A stretch of 64,000 nucleotides of DNA from Oscarella lobularis (GCF_947507565.1 NC_089190.1:744001-808000), one strand, 5' to 3'; positions 29,990-42,965 are shown, numbered from the stretch's first letter. Translations and numbers: made by a program. Notes: generated by a model from the letters alone, not told the origin.

Positions 29990-32900
29990 TTACTTCTTTA
30001 AATTCCTCTTCTTTGAATTCTTTCTCCCCCGCCTTTGCCTTCGCTTCGTCTTGCCGGGTGGGGTCTTTTTGGCAACAAACAAAATATCGCTGAATAAAGC
30101 CTTCCTCTTCCTTCGCCGCTTCTTCTTGGGCGCCTCGACGGCGGCCTCGTTCTCGTCGACGGCGGCCTAATTCTCGTCGACGGCGGCCTAAACCTCGTCG
30201 ACGACGGCTTCTTCCTCGTCGGTGGCGGCCTCGTCCACGTCGACGGCGGCTTTGTTCTCGTCGACGGCGGTGTCGTCCTCGTCGGTGCCGGCTTCGTGCT
30301 CGTCGGTGGCGGCCTCGTTTTCGTTGACGGCGGCTTCGTTCTCGTCGACGGCGATCTCGTCCTCGTCGACATCGGCTTTGTGGTGGCGGCTTCGTTTTCG
30401 TCGACGGCGGCTTCGTTCTCGTCAACGGCGGTCTCGTCCTCGTCGGTGCCGGTCTCGTTCTCGTCGACATTGTGCTCGTCGGTAACTGCCTCGTTCTCGT
30501 CGACGGCGGCTTCGTTCTCGTCGACTGCGGCTTCGTGCTCGTCAATGGCGGCCTCGTTCTCATCGACGGCGGCTTCGTTGTCGTCGACGGCGGTCTCTTC
30601 CTAGTCGGTGCCGTCCTCGTCTTTGTCGACGGCGGCTTCGTTCTCGTCGACGGCGGCTTCGTGCTCGTCTGTGGAGGCCTCGTCCTCGTTGACGGCGGGT
30701 TCGTTCTCGTCGACGGCGGTCTTGTGCTCTTCGGTTGCGGCCTCGTCTTCGTCGACGGCGGCTTCGTTCTCGTCGACGGCGGCCTCGTCCTCGTCGGTGG
30801 CGGCCTCGTTCTCGTTGACGGCGGCTTCGTTCTCGTCAACGGCGGTCTCGTCCACGTCAGTGCCGGCCTTGTCCTTGTCGACACCGGCTTTGTTCTCGTC
30901 TATGGCGGTCTCTTCATCGTCGGTGCCGGTTGCGTTCTCGTCGGTGCCGGCCTTGTCCTCGTCGACGGCGGCTTTGTTCTCGTCTGTGGCGGCCTTGTTC
31001 TCGTCGACGGCGGCTTCGTTCTTGTCAACGGCGGCTTCGTTCTCGTCGACGGCGGCTTCGTTCTAGTCAACGGCGGTCTCGTTCTCGTCGGTGCCGGCCT
31101 CGTCCTTGTCGACGGCGGTCTCGTCCTCGTCGGTGGTGGCCTCGTCCTCGTCGGTGGCGGCCTCGCTCTCGTTGACGGCGGCTTCGTTCTCATCAACGGC
31201 GGCTTCGTTCTCGTCGACGGCGGTGTCGTTCTCGTCGGTGCCGGCCTTGTCCTCGTCGACGGCTTTTTCGTTCTCGTCAACGGCGGTCTCGTCCTCGTCG
31301 GTGCCGGTCTCGTTCTCGTCGACATTGTGCTCGTCGGTAACTGCTTCGTTCTTATCAACGGCGGCTTCGTTGTCGTCGACGGCGGTCTCTTCCTAGTCGG
31401 TGCCGTCCTCGTCTTTGTCGACGGCGGCTTCGTTCTCGTCGACGGCGGCTTCGTGCTCGTCTGTGGAGGCCTCGTCCTCGTTGACGGCGGGTTCGTTCTC
31501 GTCGACGGCGGTCTTGTGCTCTTCGGTTGCGGCCTCGTCTTCGTCGACGGCGGCTTCGTTCTCGTCGACGGCGGCCTCGTCCTCGTCGGTGGCGGCCTCG
31601 TTCTCGTTGACGGCGGCTTCGTTCTCGTCAACGGCGGTCTCGTCCACGTCAGTGCCGGCCTTGTCCTTGTCGACACCGGCTTTGTTCTCGTCTATGGCGG
31701 TCTCTTTTTCGTCGGTGCCGGTTGCGTTCTCGTCGGTGCCGGCCTTGTCCTCGTCGACGGCGGCTTTGTTCTCGTCTGTGGCGGTCTTGTTCTCGTCGAC
31801 GGCGGCTTCGTTCTTGTCAACGGCGGCTTCGTTCTCGTCGACGGCAGCTTCGTTCTAGTCAACGGCGGTCTCGTTCTCGTCGGTGCCGGCCTCGTCCTTG
31901 TCGACGGCGGTCTCGTCCTCGTCGGTGGTGGCCTCGTCCTCGTCGGTGGCGGCCTCGCTCTCGTTGACGGCGGCTTCGTTCTCATCAACGGCGGCTTCGT
32001 TCTCGTCGACGGCGGTCTCGTCCTCGTTGGTGCCGGCCTTGTCCTCGTCGACGGCTTCTTCGTTCTCGTCAACGGCGGTCTCGTTCTCGTCGACATTGTG
32101 CTCGTCGGTAACTGCCTCTTTCTCGTCGACGGCGGCTTCGTTCGGCGGCTTCGTTCTCGTCGACAGCGGCTTCGTTCTTGTCGACGGCGGCTTCGTTCTC
32201 GTCGACGGCGGCTTCGTTCTAGTCAACGGCGGTCTCGTTCTTGTCGGTGCCGGCCTCGTCCTTGTCGACGGCGGTCTCGTCCTCGTCGGTGGTGGCCTCG
32301 TCCTCGTCGGTGGCGGCCTCGCTCTCGTTGACGGCGGCTTCGTTCTCATCAACGGCGGCTTCGTTCTCGTCGACGGCGGTCTCGTCCTCGTTGGTGCCGG
32401 CCTTGTCCTCGTCGACGGCTTCTTCGTTCTCGTCAACGGCGGTTTCGTCCTCGTCGGTGCCGGTCTCGTTCTCGTCGACATTGTGCTCGTCGGTAACTGC
32501 TTCGTTCTCATCAACGGCGGCTTCGTTCTCGTCGACGGCGGTGTCGTCGTCGTCGGTGCCGGCCTTGTCCTCGTCGACGGCTTCTTCGTTCTCGTCAACG
32601 GCGGTCTCGTCCTCGTCGGTGCCGGTCTCGTTCTCGTCGACATTGTGCTCGTCGGTAACTGCCTCGTTCTCGTCGACGGCGGCTTCGTTCGGCGGCTTCG
32701 TTCTCGTCGACAGCGGCTTTGTTCTTGTCGACGGCGGCCTCGTCCTCGTCGGTGGCGGCCTTGTTTACGTCGGCCGTCGGCGGCGGCTTCGTTGTCGTCG
32801 ACGGCGGTTTCGTCCTCGTCGGTGCCGACCTTGTCCTCGTCGACGGCGGCTTTGTACTCGTCGACGGCGATCTCGTCCTCGTCGATATCGGCTTCGTTCT

Positions 32901-35900
32901 CGTCAGTGGCGGCTTCGTTCTCGTCGGTGGCGGCTTCGTGCTCTTCGTTTGTGGCCTCATTCTCGTCGACAGCGGCTTCGTTCTCGTCGACGGCGGCCTC
33001 GTCCTTATCGGTGGCGGCTTCTTCCTCGTTGACGGCGGGTTCGTTCTCGTCGACGGCGGTCTCGTGCTTTTCGGTGGCGGCCTCGTTCTCGTCGACAGCG
33101 GCTTCGTTCTCGTCGGTGGCGGCCTTGTTCTCGTCCACGGTGGCTTTGTTCTAGTCAACGGCGGTCTCGTTCTCGTCGGTGCCGGCCTCGTCCTTGTCGA
33201 CGGCGGTCTCGTCCTCGTCGGTGGTGGCCTCGTCCTCGTCGGTGGCGGCCTCGCTCTCGTTGAAGGCGGCTTCGTTCTCATCAACGGCGGCTTCGTTCTC
33301 GTCGACGGCGGTGTCGTCCTCGTCGGTGCCGGCCTTGTCCTCGTCGACGGCTTCTTCGTTCTCGTCAACGGCGGTCTCGTCCTCGTCGGTGCCGGTTTCG
33401 TTCTCGTCGACATTGTGCTCGTCGGTAACTGCCTCGTTCTCGTCGACGGCGGCTTCGTTCGGCGGCTTCGTTCTCGTCGACAGCGGCTTCGTTCTCGTCG
33501 ACGGCGGCCTCGTCCTCGTCGGTGGCGGCCTCGTTTACGTCGGCGGCGGCTTCGTTGTCGTCGACGGCGGTTTCGTCCTCGTCGGTGCCGACCTTGTCCT
33601 CGTCGATGGCGGATTTGTTCTCGTTGACGGCGGTCTCGTCCTCGTCGGTGGCGGCCTTGTCCTCGTCGGTGGCCGCGTTGTTCTCGTCGACGGCGGCTTC
33701 GTTCTCGTTGACCGCGGTCTCGTCCTCGTCGGTGGCGGCTTCGTCCTCGTCGACGGCAGCTTTGTTCTCGTCAACGGCGGTCTTTTCCTTGTCGGTGCCG
33801 GCCTTGTCTTTGTAGACGGCGGCTTCGTTCTCGTCGACGGCGGTCTTGTCCTCGTCTGTGCCGGCCTTGTCCTCGTCGACGGCGGCTTCGTTCTCGTCTG
33901 TGGCGGCCTTGTTCTCGTCGACGGCGGCTTCGTTCTCGCCGACGGCGGCTTCGTTCTCGTCAACACCGGTCTCGTCCTTGTCGGTGCTGGCCTTGTCCTC
34001 GTCGACGGCGGCTTTGTTCTTGTCGACTTTCGCTTCTTTCTCGTCGATGGCTGTCTCTTCCTCGTCGGTGCCGTTCTCGTCGACATCGGCTTTGTGCTCC
34101 TCGGTGGCGGCTTCGTTCTCGTCGACGGCGGTCTTGTCCTCGTTGGTGCCGGCCTTGTCCTCGTCGACATCGGCCTTGTGCTCGTCGGTAACTGCCTCGT
34201 TCTCGTCGACAACGGCTTCGTTCTCGTCGGTGGCGGCTTCGTGCTCGTTGGCGGCGGCCTCGTTCTCGTCGACGGCGGCTTTGTTCTCGTCGACGGTGGC
34301 TTCCTTCTCGTGAACGGCGGTCTCGTTTTCGTCGGTGCCGGCTTTGTCCTCGTCGACGGCGGCTTTGTTCTTGTTGACTTTGGCTTCGTTCTCGTCGATG
34401 GCTGTCTCTTCCTCGTCGGTGCCGTTCTCGTCGACATCGGCTTTGTGCTCCTCGGTGGCGGCTTCGTTCTCGTCGACGGCGGTCTTGTCCTCGTTGGTGC
34501 CGGCCTTGTCCTCGTCGACATCGGCCTTGTGCTCGTCGGTAACTGCCTCGTTCTCGTCGACAACGGCTTCGTTCTCGTCGGTGGCGGCTTCGTGCTCGTT
34601 GGCGGCGGCCTCGTTCTCGTCGACGGCGGCTTTGTTCTCGTCGACGGTGGCTTCCTTCTCGTGAACGGCGGTCTCGTTTTCGTCGGTGCCGGCTTTGTCC
34701 TCGTCGACGGCGGCTTTGTTCTTGTTGACTTTGGCTTCGTTCTCGTCGATGGCTGTCTCTTCCTCGTCGGTGCCGTTCTCGTCGACATCGGCTTTGTGCT
34801 CCTCGGTGGCGGCTTCGTTCTCGTCGACGGCGGTCTCGTCCTCGTTGGTGCCGGCCTTGTCCTCGTCGACATCGGCTTTGTGCTCGTCGGTAACTGCCTC
34901 GTTCTCGTCGACGACGGCTTCAATCTCGTTGGTGGCGGCTTCGTGCTCTTCTGTGGCGGCCTCATTCTCGTCGACAGCGGCTTCGTTCTCGTCTGTGGCG
35001 GCCTTGTTCTCGTCGACGGCGGCTTCGTTCTCACCGACGGCGGCTTCGTTCTCGTCAACACCGGTCTCGTCCTTGTCGGTGCTGGCCTTGTCCTCGTCAA
35101 CGGCGGCTTTGTTCTTGTCGACTTTCGCTTCTTTCTCGTCGATGGCTGTCTCTTCCTCGTCGGTGCCGTTCTCGTCGACATCGGCTTTGTGCTCCTCGGT
35201 GGCGGCTTCGTTCTCGTCGACGGCGGTCTTGTCCTCGTTGGTGCCGGCCTTGTCCTCGTCGACATCGGCCTTGTGCTCGTCGGTAACTGCCTCGTTCTCG
35301 TCGACAACGGCTTCGTTCTCGTCGGTGGCGGCTTCGTGCTCGTTGGCGGCGGCCTCGTTCTCGTCGACGGCGGCTTTGTTCTCGTCGACGGTGGCTTCCT
35401 TCTCGTGAACGGCGGTCTCGTTTTCGTCGGTGCCGGCTTTGTCCTCGTCGACGGCGGCTTTGTTCTTGTTGACTTTGGCTTCGTTCTCGTCGATGGCTGT
35501 CTCTTCCTCGTCGGTGCCGTTCTCGTCGACATCGGCTTTGTGCTCCTCGGTGGCGGCTTCGTTCTCGTCGACGGCGGTCTCGTCCTCGTTGGTGCCGGCC
35601 TTGTCCTCGTCGACATCGGCTTTGTGCTCGTCGGTAACTGCCTCGTTCTCGTCGACGACGGCTTCAATCTCGTTGGTGGCGGCTTCGTGCTCTTCTGTGG
35701 CGGCCTCATTCTCGTCGACAGCGGCTTCGTTCCCGTCGACGGCGGCCTCGTCCTTGTCGGTGCCGGTCTCGTTCTCGTCGACATTGTGCTCGTCGGTAAC
35801 TGCCTCGTTCTCGTCGACGGCTGCTTCGTTCTCGTCGATTGCGGCTTCGTGCTCGTAAGTGGCAGCCTCGTTCTCGTCGACAGCGGCTTCGTTCTCGTCG

Positions 35901-38900
35901 GTGGCGGCCTTGTTCTTGTCGACGGCGGCTTCGTTGTCTTTGACGGCGGTCTCGTCTTCGTCGGTGCCGTCCTTGTCCTCGTCGACGGCGGTTTTGTTCT
36001 CGTCGACGGCGATCTCGTCCTCGTCGACATCGACTTTGTGCTCGATTGTGGCGGCTTCGTTCTCGTCGACGGCGGCTTCGTTCTCGTCAACGGCGGTCTC
36101 GTCCTCGTCGGTGGCGGCTTCGTCCTCGTCGACGGCGGCTTTGTTCTCGTCAACGGCGGTCTTGTCCTCGTCGGTGCCTGCCTTGTCCTTGTAGACGGCG
36201 GCTTTGTTCTTGTCGACGGCGGTCTTGTCCTCGTCGGTGCCGGCCTTGTCCTCGTCGACGGCGGCTTCGTTCTCGTCTGTGGCGGCCTTGTTCTTGTTGA
36301 CGGCGGCTTCGGTCTCGTCAACGGCGGTTTCGTCCTCGTCGGTGCCGGCTTTGTCCTCGTCGACGGCGGCTTTGTTCTTGTCGACTTCGGCGTCGTTCTC
36401 GTCGATGGCTGTCTCTTCCTCGTCGGTGCCGTTCTCGTCGACATCGGCTTTGTGCTCCTCGGTGGCGGCTTCGTTCTCGTTGACGGCGGTCTTGTCCTCG
36501 TCTGTGCCAGCCTTGTCCTCGTCGACATCGGCTTTGTGCTCGTCGGTAACTGCCTCGTTCTTGTCGACGACGGCTTCGTTCTTGTCGGTGGCGGCTTTGT
36601 GCTCTTCGTTGGCGGCCTCATTCTCGTCGACAGCGGCTTCGTTCCCGTCGACGGCGGCTTCGTCCTCGTCGGTGGCGGCCTCGTTCTCGTTGACGGCGGC
36701 TTCGTTCTCGTCAACGGCGGTCTCGTTCTCGTTGACGGCGGCTTCGTTCTCGTCAACGGCGGTCTCGTCCACGTCAGTGCCGGCCTTGTCATCGTCGACT
36801 GCGGCTTCGTTCTCGTCGATGGCGGCTTCGTGTTCGTCGGTTGCGGCCTCGTCCTCGTCCATGACGGCCTTGTTCTCGTCGGTGGCGGACTTGTCCTCGT
36901 CGACGGCGGCGTTGTCTTCGTTGACGGCGGCTTCGTTCTCTTCGACGGCGGTCTCGTCCTCGTCGGTGGCGGCCTCGTTCTCGTCGACATCGGCTTTGTG
37001 CTCGTCGGTAACTGCCTCGTTCTCTTCAACGGCGGCTTCGTTCTCGTCGACTGCGGCTTCGTGCTCGTCAGTGGCGGTCTCGTTTTCGTCGACGGCGGCT
37101 TCTTTTTCAGTCGACGGCAGCTTCGTGCTCGTCTGTGGCGGCTTTGTTCTCGTCGACGGCGGCTTCGTTCTCGTCGGTGGCGGCATCGTGCTCGTTGGTG
37201 GCAGCCTCGTTTTCGTCGACGGCTTCTTCGTTCTTGTCGGTGGCGGCCTCGTTCTCGTCGACGGCGGATTTGTTCTAGTCAACGGCGGTCTCGTTCTCCT
37301 CGGTGCCGGCCTCGTCCTTGTTGACGGCGGCTTCGTTCTCGTTGGTGGCGGCCTCGTTCTCGGCGGTGGAAGCCTCATCCTCGTCGACGGCAGCTTCGTT
37401 CTCGTCGACAGCGGTCTCGTCCTCGTCGGTGGCGGCCTCGTCCTCGTCGACAGCGGCTTCGTTCTTGTCGACGGTGGCGTCGTCCTCGTCCGTGGCGGCC
37501 TCGTTCTCGTGGACGTCGGCTTCGTTTTCGTCGATGGCGGCCTATTCCTCGTCGGTGCCGGTCTCGTTCTCGTCGACGGCGGCTTTGTTCTCGTTGACGG
37601 CGGCTTCGTTCTCGTCAACGGCGGTCTCGTCCACGTCAGTGCCTGCCTTGTCCTCGTCGACTGCGGCTTCGTTTTCGTCGATGGCGGTCTCTTCCTCGTC
37701 GGTCCCGGTCTCGTTCTTGTTGACGGCGGCTTTGTTCTCGTTGACGGCGGCTTCGTTCTCTTCGACGGCGGTCTCGTCCTCGTCGGTGGCGGCCTCGTTC
37801 TCGTCGACATCGGCTTTGTGCTCGTCGGTAACTGCCTCGTTCTCTTCAACGGCGGCTTCGTTCTCGTCGACTGCGGCTTCGTGCTCGTCAGTGGCGGTCT
37901 CGTTTTCGTCGACGGCGGCTTCTTTTTCAGTCGACGGCAGCTTCGTGCTCGTCTGTGGCGGCTTTGTTCTCGTCGACGGCGGCTTCGTTCTCGTCGGTGG
38001 CGGCATCGTGCTCGTTGGTGGCAGCCTCGTTTTCGTCGACGGCTTCTTCGTTCTTGTCGGTGGCGGCCTCGTTCTCGTCGACGGCGGATTTGTTCTAGTC
38101 AACGGCGGTCTCGTTCTCCTCGGTGCCGGCCTCGTCCTTGTTGACGGCGGCTTCGTTCTCGTTGGTGGCGGCCTCGTTCTCGGCGGTGGAAGCCTCATCC
38201 TCGTCGACGGCAGCTTCGTTCTCGTCGACAGCGGTCTCGTCCTCGTCGGTGGCGGCCTCGTCCTCGTCGACAGCGGCTTCGTTCTTGTCGACGGTGGCGT
38301 CGTCCTCGTCCGTGGCGGCCTCGTTCTCGTGGACGTCGGCTTCGTTTTCGTCGATGGCGGCCTATTCCTCGTCGGTGCCGGTCTCGTTCTCGTCGACGGC
38401 GGCTTTGTTCTCGTTGACGGCGGCTTCGTTCTCGTCAACGGCGGTCTCGTCCACGTCAGTGCCTGCCTTGTCCTCGTCGACTGCGGCTTCGTTTTCGTCG
38501 ATGGCGGTCTCTTCCTCGTCGGTCCCGGTCTCGTTCTTGTTGACGGCGGCTTTGTTCTCGTTGACGGCGGCTTCGTTCTCGTCTTAGGCGGCCTTGTTCT
38601 CGTCGACATCGGCTTTGTGCTCGTCGGTAACTGCCTCGTTCTCGTCGACGGCGGCTTCGTTTTCGTCGACGGCGGCTTTGTTCTCGTCGACGGCGGCTTC
38701 GTGCTCGTCTGTGGCGGCCTTGTTCTCGTCGACATCGGCTTTGTGCTCGTCGGTAACTGCCTCGTTCTCGTCGGCGGCGGCTTCGTTCTCGTCGACGGCG
38801 GTCTCATCCTCGTCGGTGGCGGCCTCGTTCTCGTCGACATCTGCTTTGTGCTCGTCGGTAACTGCCTCGTTCTCGTCGACGGTGGCTTCGTTCTCGTCAA

Positions 38901-41900
38901 CTGCGGCTTCGTGCTCGTCGGAAGCAGCCTTGTTCTCGTCGGTGGCGGCCTCGTCCTCGTCGACGGCAGCCTCGTTCTCGTCGACGGCGGCCTCGTTCTC
39001 GTTGAAGGCGGCTTCGTTCTCGTCAACGGCGGTCTCGTCCTGGACGTCAGTGCCTGCCCTGTCCTCGTCGACTGCGGCTTCGTTCTCGTCGATGGCGGTC
39101 TCTTCCTTGTCGGTGCCGGTCTCGTTCTCGTCAACGGCGGCTTCGTTGTCGTCCACGGCGGCTTCGTGCTCGTCTGTGGCAGCCTTGTTCTCGTCGACAG
39201 CGGCTTCGTTCTCGTCGGTTGCGGCCTCGTTCTCGTTGGTGGCGGCCTCGTGCTCGTCTGTGGCGGCCTCGTTTTCGTCGACGGCGGTCTTGTCCTCGTT
39301 GGTGACGGCCTCCTCCTCGTCGACGGCAGCCTTTTCTTCGTCGACGGCAACATCGTTCTCGTCTGTGCCGGTCTCGTCCTCGTCGGTGGCGGCCTCGTTT
39401 TCGTCGACGGCTTCTTCGTTCTTGTCGGTGGCGGCCTCGTTTTCGTCGACGGCGGATTTGTTCTAGTCAACGGCGGTCTCGTTCTCCTCGGTGCCGGCCT
39501 CGTCCTTGTTGACGGCGGCTTCGTTCTCGTTGGTGGCGGCCTCGTTCTCGGCGGTGGAAGCCTCATCCTCGTCGACGGCAGCTTCGTTCTCGTCGACAGC
39601 GGTCTCGTCCTCGTCGGTGGCGGCCTCGTCCTCGTCGACAGCGGCTTCGTTCTTGTCGACGGTGGCGTCGTCCTCGTCCGTGGCGGCCTCGTTCTCGTGG
39701 ACGTTGGCTTCGTTTTCGTCGATGGCGGCCTATTCCTCGTCGGTGCCGGTCTCGTTCTCGTCTTAGGCGGCCTTGTTCTCGTCGACATCGGCTTTGTGCT
39801 CGTCGGTAACTGCCTTGTTCTCGTCGACGGCGGCTTCGTTTTCGTCGACGGCGGCTTTGTTCTCGTCGACGGCGGCTTTGTGCTCGTCTGTGGCGGCCTT
39901 GTTCTCGTCGACATCGGCTTTGTGCTCGTCGGTAACTGCCTCGTTCTCGTCGACGGCGGCTTCGTTTTCGTCGACGGCGGCTTTGTTCTCGTCGACGGCG
40001 GCTTCGTGCTCGTCTGTGGCGGCCTTGTTCTCGTCGACATCGGCTTTGTGCTCGTCGGTAACTGCCTCGTTCTCGTCGGCGGCGGCTTCGTTCTCGTCGA
40101 CGGCGGTCTCATCCTCGTCGGTGGCGGCCTCGTTCTCGTCGACATCTGCTTTGTGCTTGTCGGTAACTGCCTTGTTCTCGTCGACGGTGGCTTCGTTCTC
40201 GTCAACTGCGGCTTCGTGCTCGTCGGAAGCGGCCTTGTTCTCGTCGGTGGCGGCCTCGTCCTCGTCGACGGCAGCTTCGTTCTCGTCGACGGCGGCCTCG
40301 TTCTCGTTGAAGGCGGCTTCGTTCTCGTCAACGGCGGTCTCGTCCTGGACGTCAGTGCCTGCCCTGTCCTCGTCGACTGCGGCTTCGTTCTCGTCGATAG
40401 CGGTCTCTTCCTTGTCGGTGCCGGTCTCGTTCTCGTCAACGGCGGCTTCGTTCTCGTCGACGGCGGCTTCGTGCTCGTCTGTGGCAGCCTTGTTCTCGTC
40501 GACGGCGGCTTCGTTCTCGTCGGTTGCGGCCTCGTTCTCGTTGGTGGCGGCCTCGTGCTCGTCTGTGGCGGCCTCGTTTTCGTCGACGGCGGTCTTGTCC
40601 TCGTTGGTGACGGCCTCCTCGTCGACGGCAGCTTTTTCTTCGTCGACGGCAACATCGTTCTCGTCTGTGCCGGTCTCGTCCTCGTCGGTGGCGGCCTCGT
40701 TGTCGTTGACGGCGGCTTCGTTCTTGTCGGTGGCGGCCTCGTTTTCGTCGACAGCGGCTTTGTTCTCGTCAACGACGGTCTCGTCCTCGTCGGTGCCGGC
40801 CTCGTCCTCGTCGAAGGCGGCGTCGTTCTCGTCGACGGCGGTCTCATCCTCGTCGGTGGCGGCCTCGTTCTCGTCGACATCTGCTTTGTGCTTGTCGGTA
40901 ACTGCCTTGTTCTCGTCGACGGTGGCTTCGTTCTCGTCAACTGCGGCTTCGTGCTCGTCGGAAGCAGCCTTGTTCTCGTCGGTGGCGGCCTCGTCCTCGT
41001 CGACGGCAGCTTCGTTCTCGTCGACGGCGGCCTCGTTCTCGTTGAAGGCGGCTTCGTTCTCGTCAACGGCGGTCTCGTCCTGGACGTCAGTGCCTGCCCT
41101 GTCCTCGTCGACTGCGGCTTCGTTCTCGTCGATGGCGGTCTCTTCCTTGTCGGTGCCGGTCTCGTTCTCGTCAACGGCGGCTTCGTTCTCGTCGACGGCG
41201 GCTTCGTGCTCGTCTGTGGCAGCCTTGTTCTCGTCGACGGCGGCTTCGTTCTCGTCGGTTGCGGCCTCGTTCTCGTTGGTGGCGGCCTCGTGCTCGTCTG
41301 TGGCGGCCTCGTTTTCGTCGACGGCGGTCTTGTCCTCGTTGGTGACGGCCTCCTCGTCGACGGCAGCTTTTTCTTCGTCGACGGCAACATCGTTCTCGTC
41401 TGTGCCGGTCTCGTCCTCGTCGGTGGCGGCCTCGTTGTCGTTGACGGCGGCTTCGTTCTTGTCGGTGGCGGCCTCGTTTTCGTCGACAGCGGCTTTGTTC
41501 TCGTCAACGACGGTCTCGTCCTCGTCGGTGCCGGCCTCGTCCTCGTCGAAGGCGGCGTCGTTCTCGTCGACAGCGGCCTCGTCTTCGTCGGTGGCGGCCT
41601 CGTTCTCGTCGGTGGCGGCCTCGTCCTCGTCGACGGCGGCTTCGTTCTCGTCGACGGCGGCTTCGTTCTCGTCGACGGCGGCTTCGTTCTCGTCGACGGC
41701 GGCCTCCTTCTCGTTGGATGCGGCCTCGTTCTCGTCGACGGCGGCTTCGTTCTCGTCGGTGGCGGCCTCGTCCTCGTCGACGGCGGCTTTGTTCTCGCCA
41801 ACGGCGGTCTCGTCCTCGTCGGTGCCGGCCTCGTCCTTGTCGACGGCGGCGTCGTTCTCGTCAACGGCGGCCTGGTCCTCGTAGGTGGCGGCCTTGTTCT

Positions 41901-42747
41901 CGTCGACGGCGGCTTCGTTCTCGTCGACGACTATCTCGTCCTCGTCGGTACCGGTCTCGTACTCGTCGACATCGGCATTGTGCGCGTCGGTGGCGGCCTC
42001 GTTCTCGTCGACGGCCGCTTCGTTCTCGTCGACGGCTGTCTCGTCCTCGTCGGTGCCGGTCTCGTACTCGTCGACATCGGCTTTGTGCTCGTCGGTGGCG
42101 GCCTCGTTCTCGTCGACAGCGGCTTCTTCCTCGTCGGTGGCGGCCTCGTTCTCGTCGACGGCGGCTTCGTTCTCGTCAACGGCGGTCTCGTCCTCGTCGG
42201 TACCGGCCTCGTCCTCGTCGACGGCGGCGTCGTTCTCGTCAACGGCGGCCTGGTCCTCGTCGGTGGCGGCCTTGTTCTTGTCGACGGCGGCTTTGTGCTC
42301 GTAGGTGGCGGCCTTGTTCTCGTCGACGGCAGCTTCTTCCTCGTCGGTGGCGGCCTCGTCCTCGCCGACGGCGGCTTCCTTCTCGTCGACGGCGGCCTCG
42401 TCCTCGTCGGTGGCGGCCTCCTCGTCAGTGGTCTCGTCTTCTTTTTCAGCTAAGGCCAGAAGCCTCTTGACGAGGTCTCTGGCCTTCTTCGACCTTAGCT
42501 TGAAAGCGATTTTTCTTTCGAACTCGTTGCCAACTCGCTTTCTCTCGCCGTAAAGTAGGGTCGAGATCAAATTTTTTCTCATGAACATGGACAAAAAATC
42601 GTGCAGAATACTAACTATATCATCTTTTGAAGCGTTCTTCACTGAGAGTCGTGCATTTTTTAAGTCTCTCCGGAGTTCTTTTCTAGTGAAATTTTCGAGC
42701 TCTTTTCTCAACATAACTAGACGTCGATATGATGCTGTGAAACGCAT
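29990..42747 (-). pseudogene. Giant acidic heptad-repeat protein gene with NLS tail (interrupted)
   Basis: The likely start is the ATG at 42747 (MRFTASYRRLVMLRKELEN). A unique ~105-residue basic, helical N-terminus (with LKNARLSVKNASKDDIVSIL and LRSKKARDLVKRLLALAEK) leads into hundreds of 7-residue units of the form E/K-A-A/D-V/T-D-E-N/D/H. In the acidic frame the array leaves the repeat at 30146 and ends in a unique tail, VEAPKKKRRRKRKALFSDIL, then KTKRRQRRGRKNSKKRNLKK and a stop at 29992-29990. Unique ends on both sides in one frame show this is the gene's strand and frame. The frame stays open for about 990 codons, then meets TAA at 39765-39763, many TAG codons in place of GAG, and +1 insertions near 37925 and 37105. 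A nuclear, disordered or helical acidic protein is inferred; no known family. Confidence 0.6.
30120..42430. repeat. 12.3-kb minisatellite, 21-bp unit with higher-order copies
   Basis: The unit CTCGTCGACGGCGGCTTCGTT and variants run almost without interruption, about 580 units by length. Larger blocks are duplicated: sequence around 37303, 38123 and 39491 repeats as near-identical segments of several hundred bp (820-bp offset for the first pair). The blocks at 30608 and 31400 repeat at 792 bp, and those at 34335, 34686 and 35430 also repeat. The unit is seven codons long, so long open frames occur in several frames on both strands. Confidence 0.95.
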
Positions 42748-42779
42748 GACTAGAGATCCGAAAGCCAACTGGTCTCAGA

Positions 42780-42965
42780 GCTAGGAAAGATCACGTGATT
42801 TACAGACGGTTTTGTACAGTGATCGTCCAGGTCCTCTCTTTAGCGCTATGCCCTGCTCACCCAGCCTAGGTCGCTGGAGGAGGGTCTGGCAATCGAGACT
42901 ACGAGGCACAAGCCGGTAAGGTCGCATTCGTATGTTGCCTCCAGAGCCTTATAAAATACGCAAGT
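42780..42965 (-). promoter_or_regulatory. Upstream region of the acidic gene, with TCACGTGA
   Basis: On the minus strand AAATCACGTGATCTTTCC lies about 45 bp before the ATG at 42747. The whole block is repeated in inverted orientation at 29105-29343. Confidence 0.55.

Noticed and set aside
33365-41864. Minus-strand Thr/Arg/Pro-rich frames (TRTKPPSTRT type, 1164-1494 codons) as proteins
   Set aside because: They are other-frame shadows of the same array and join the true acidic frame only after a frameshift.
30472-42453. Long plus-strand open frames (FVLVDGG-type and Ser/Ala-rich) as genes
   Set aside because: They begin and end inside the minisatellite, lack unique N- or C-terminal sequence, and are explained by a stop-poor 21-bp unit. 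The minus acidic frame has unique ends.
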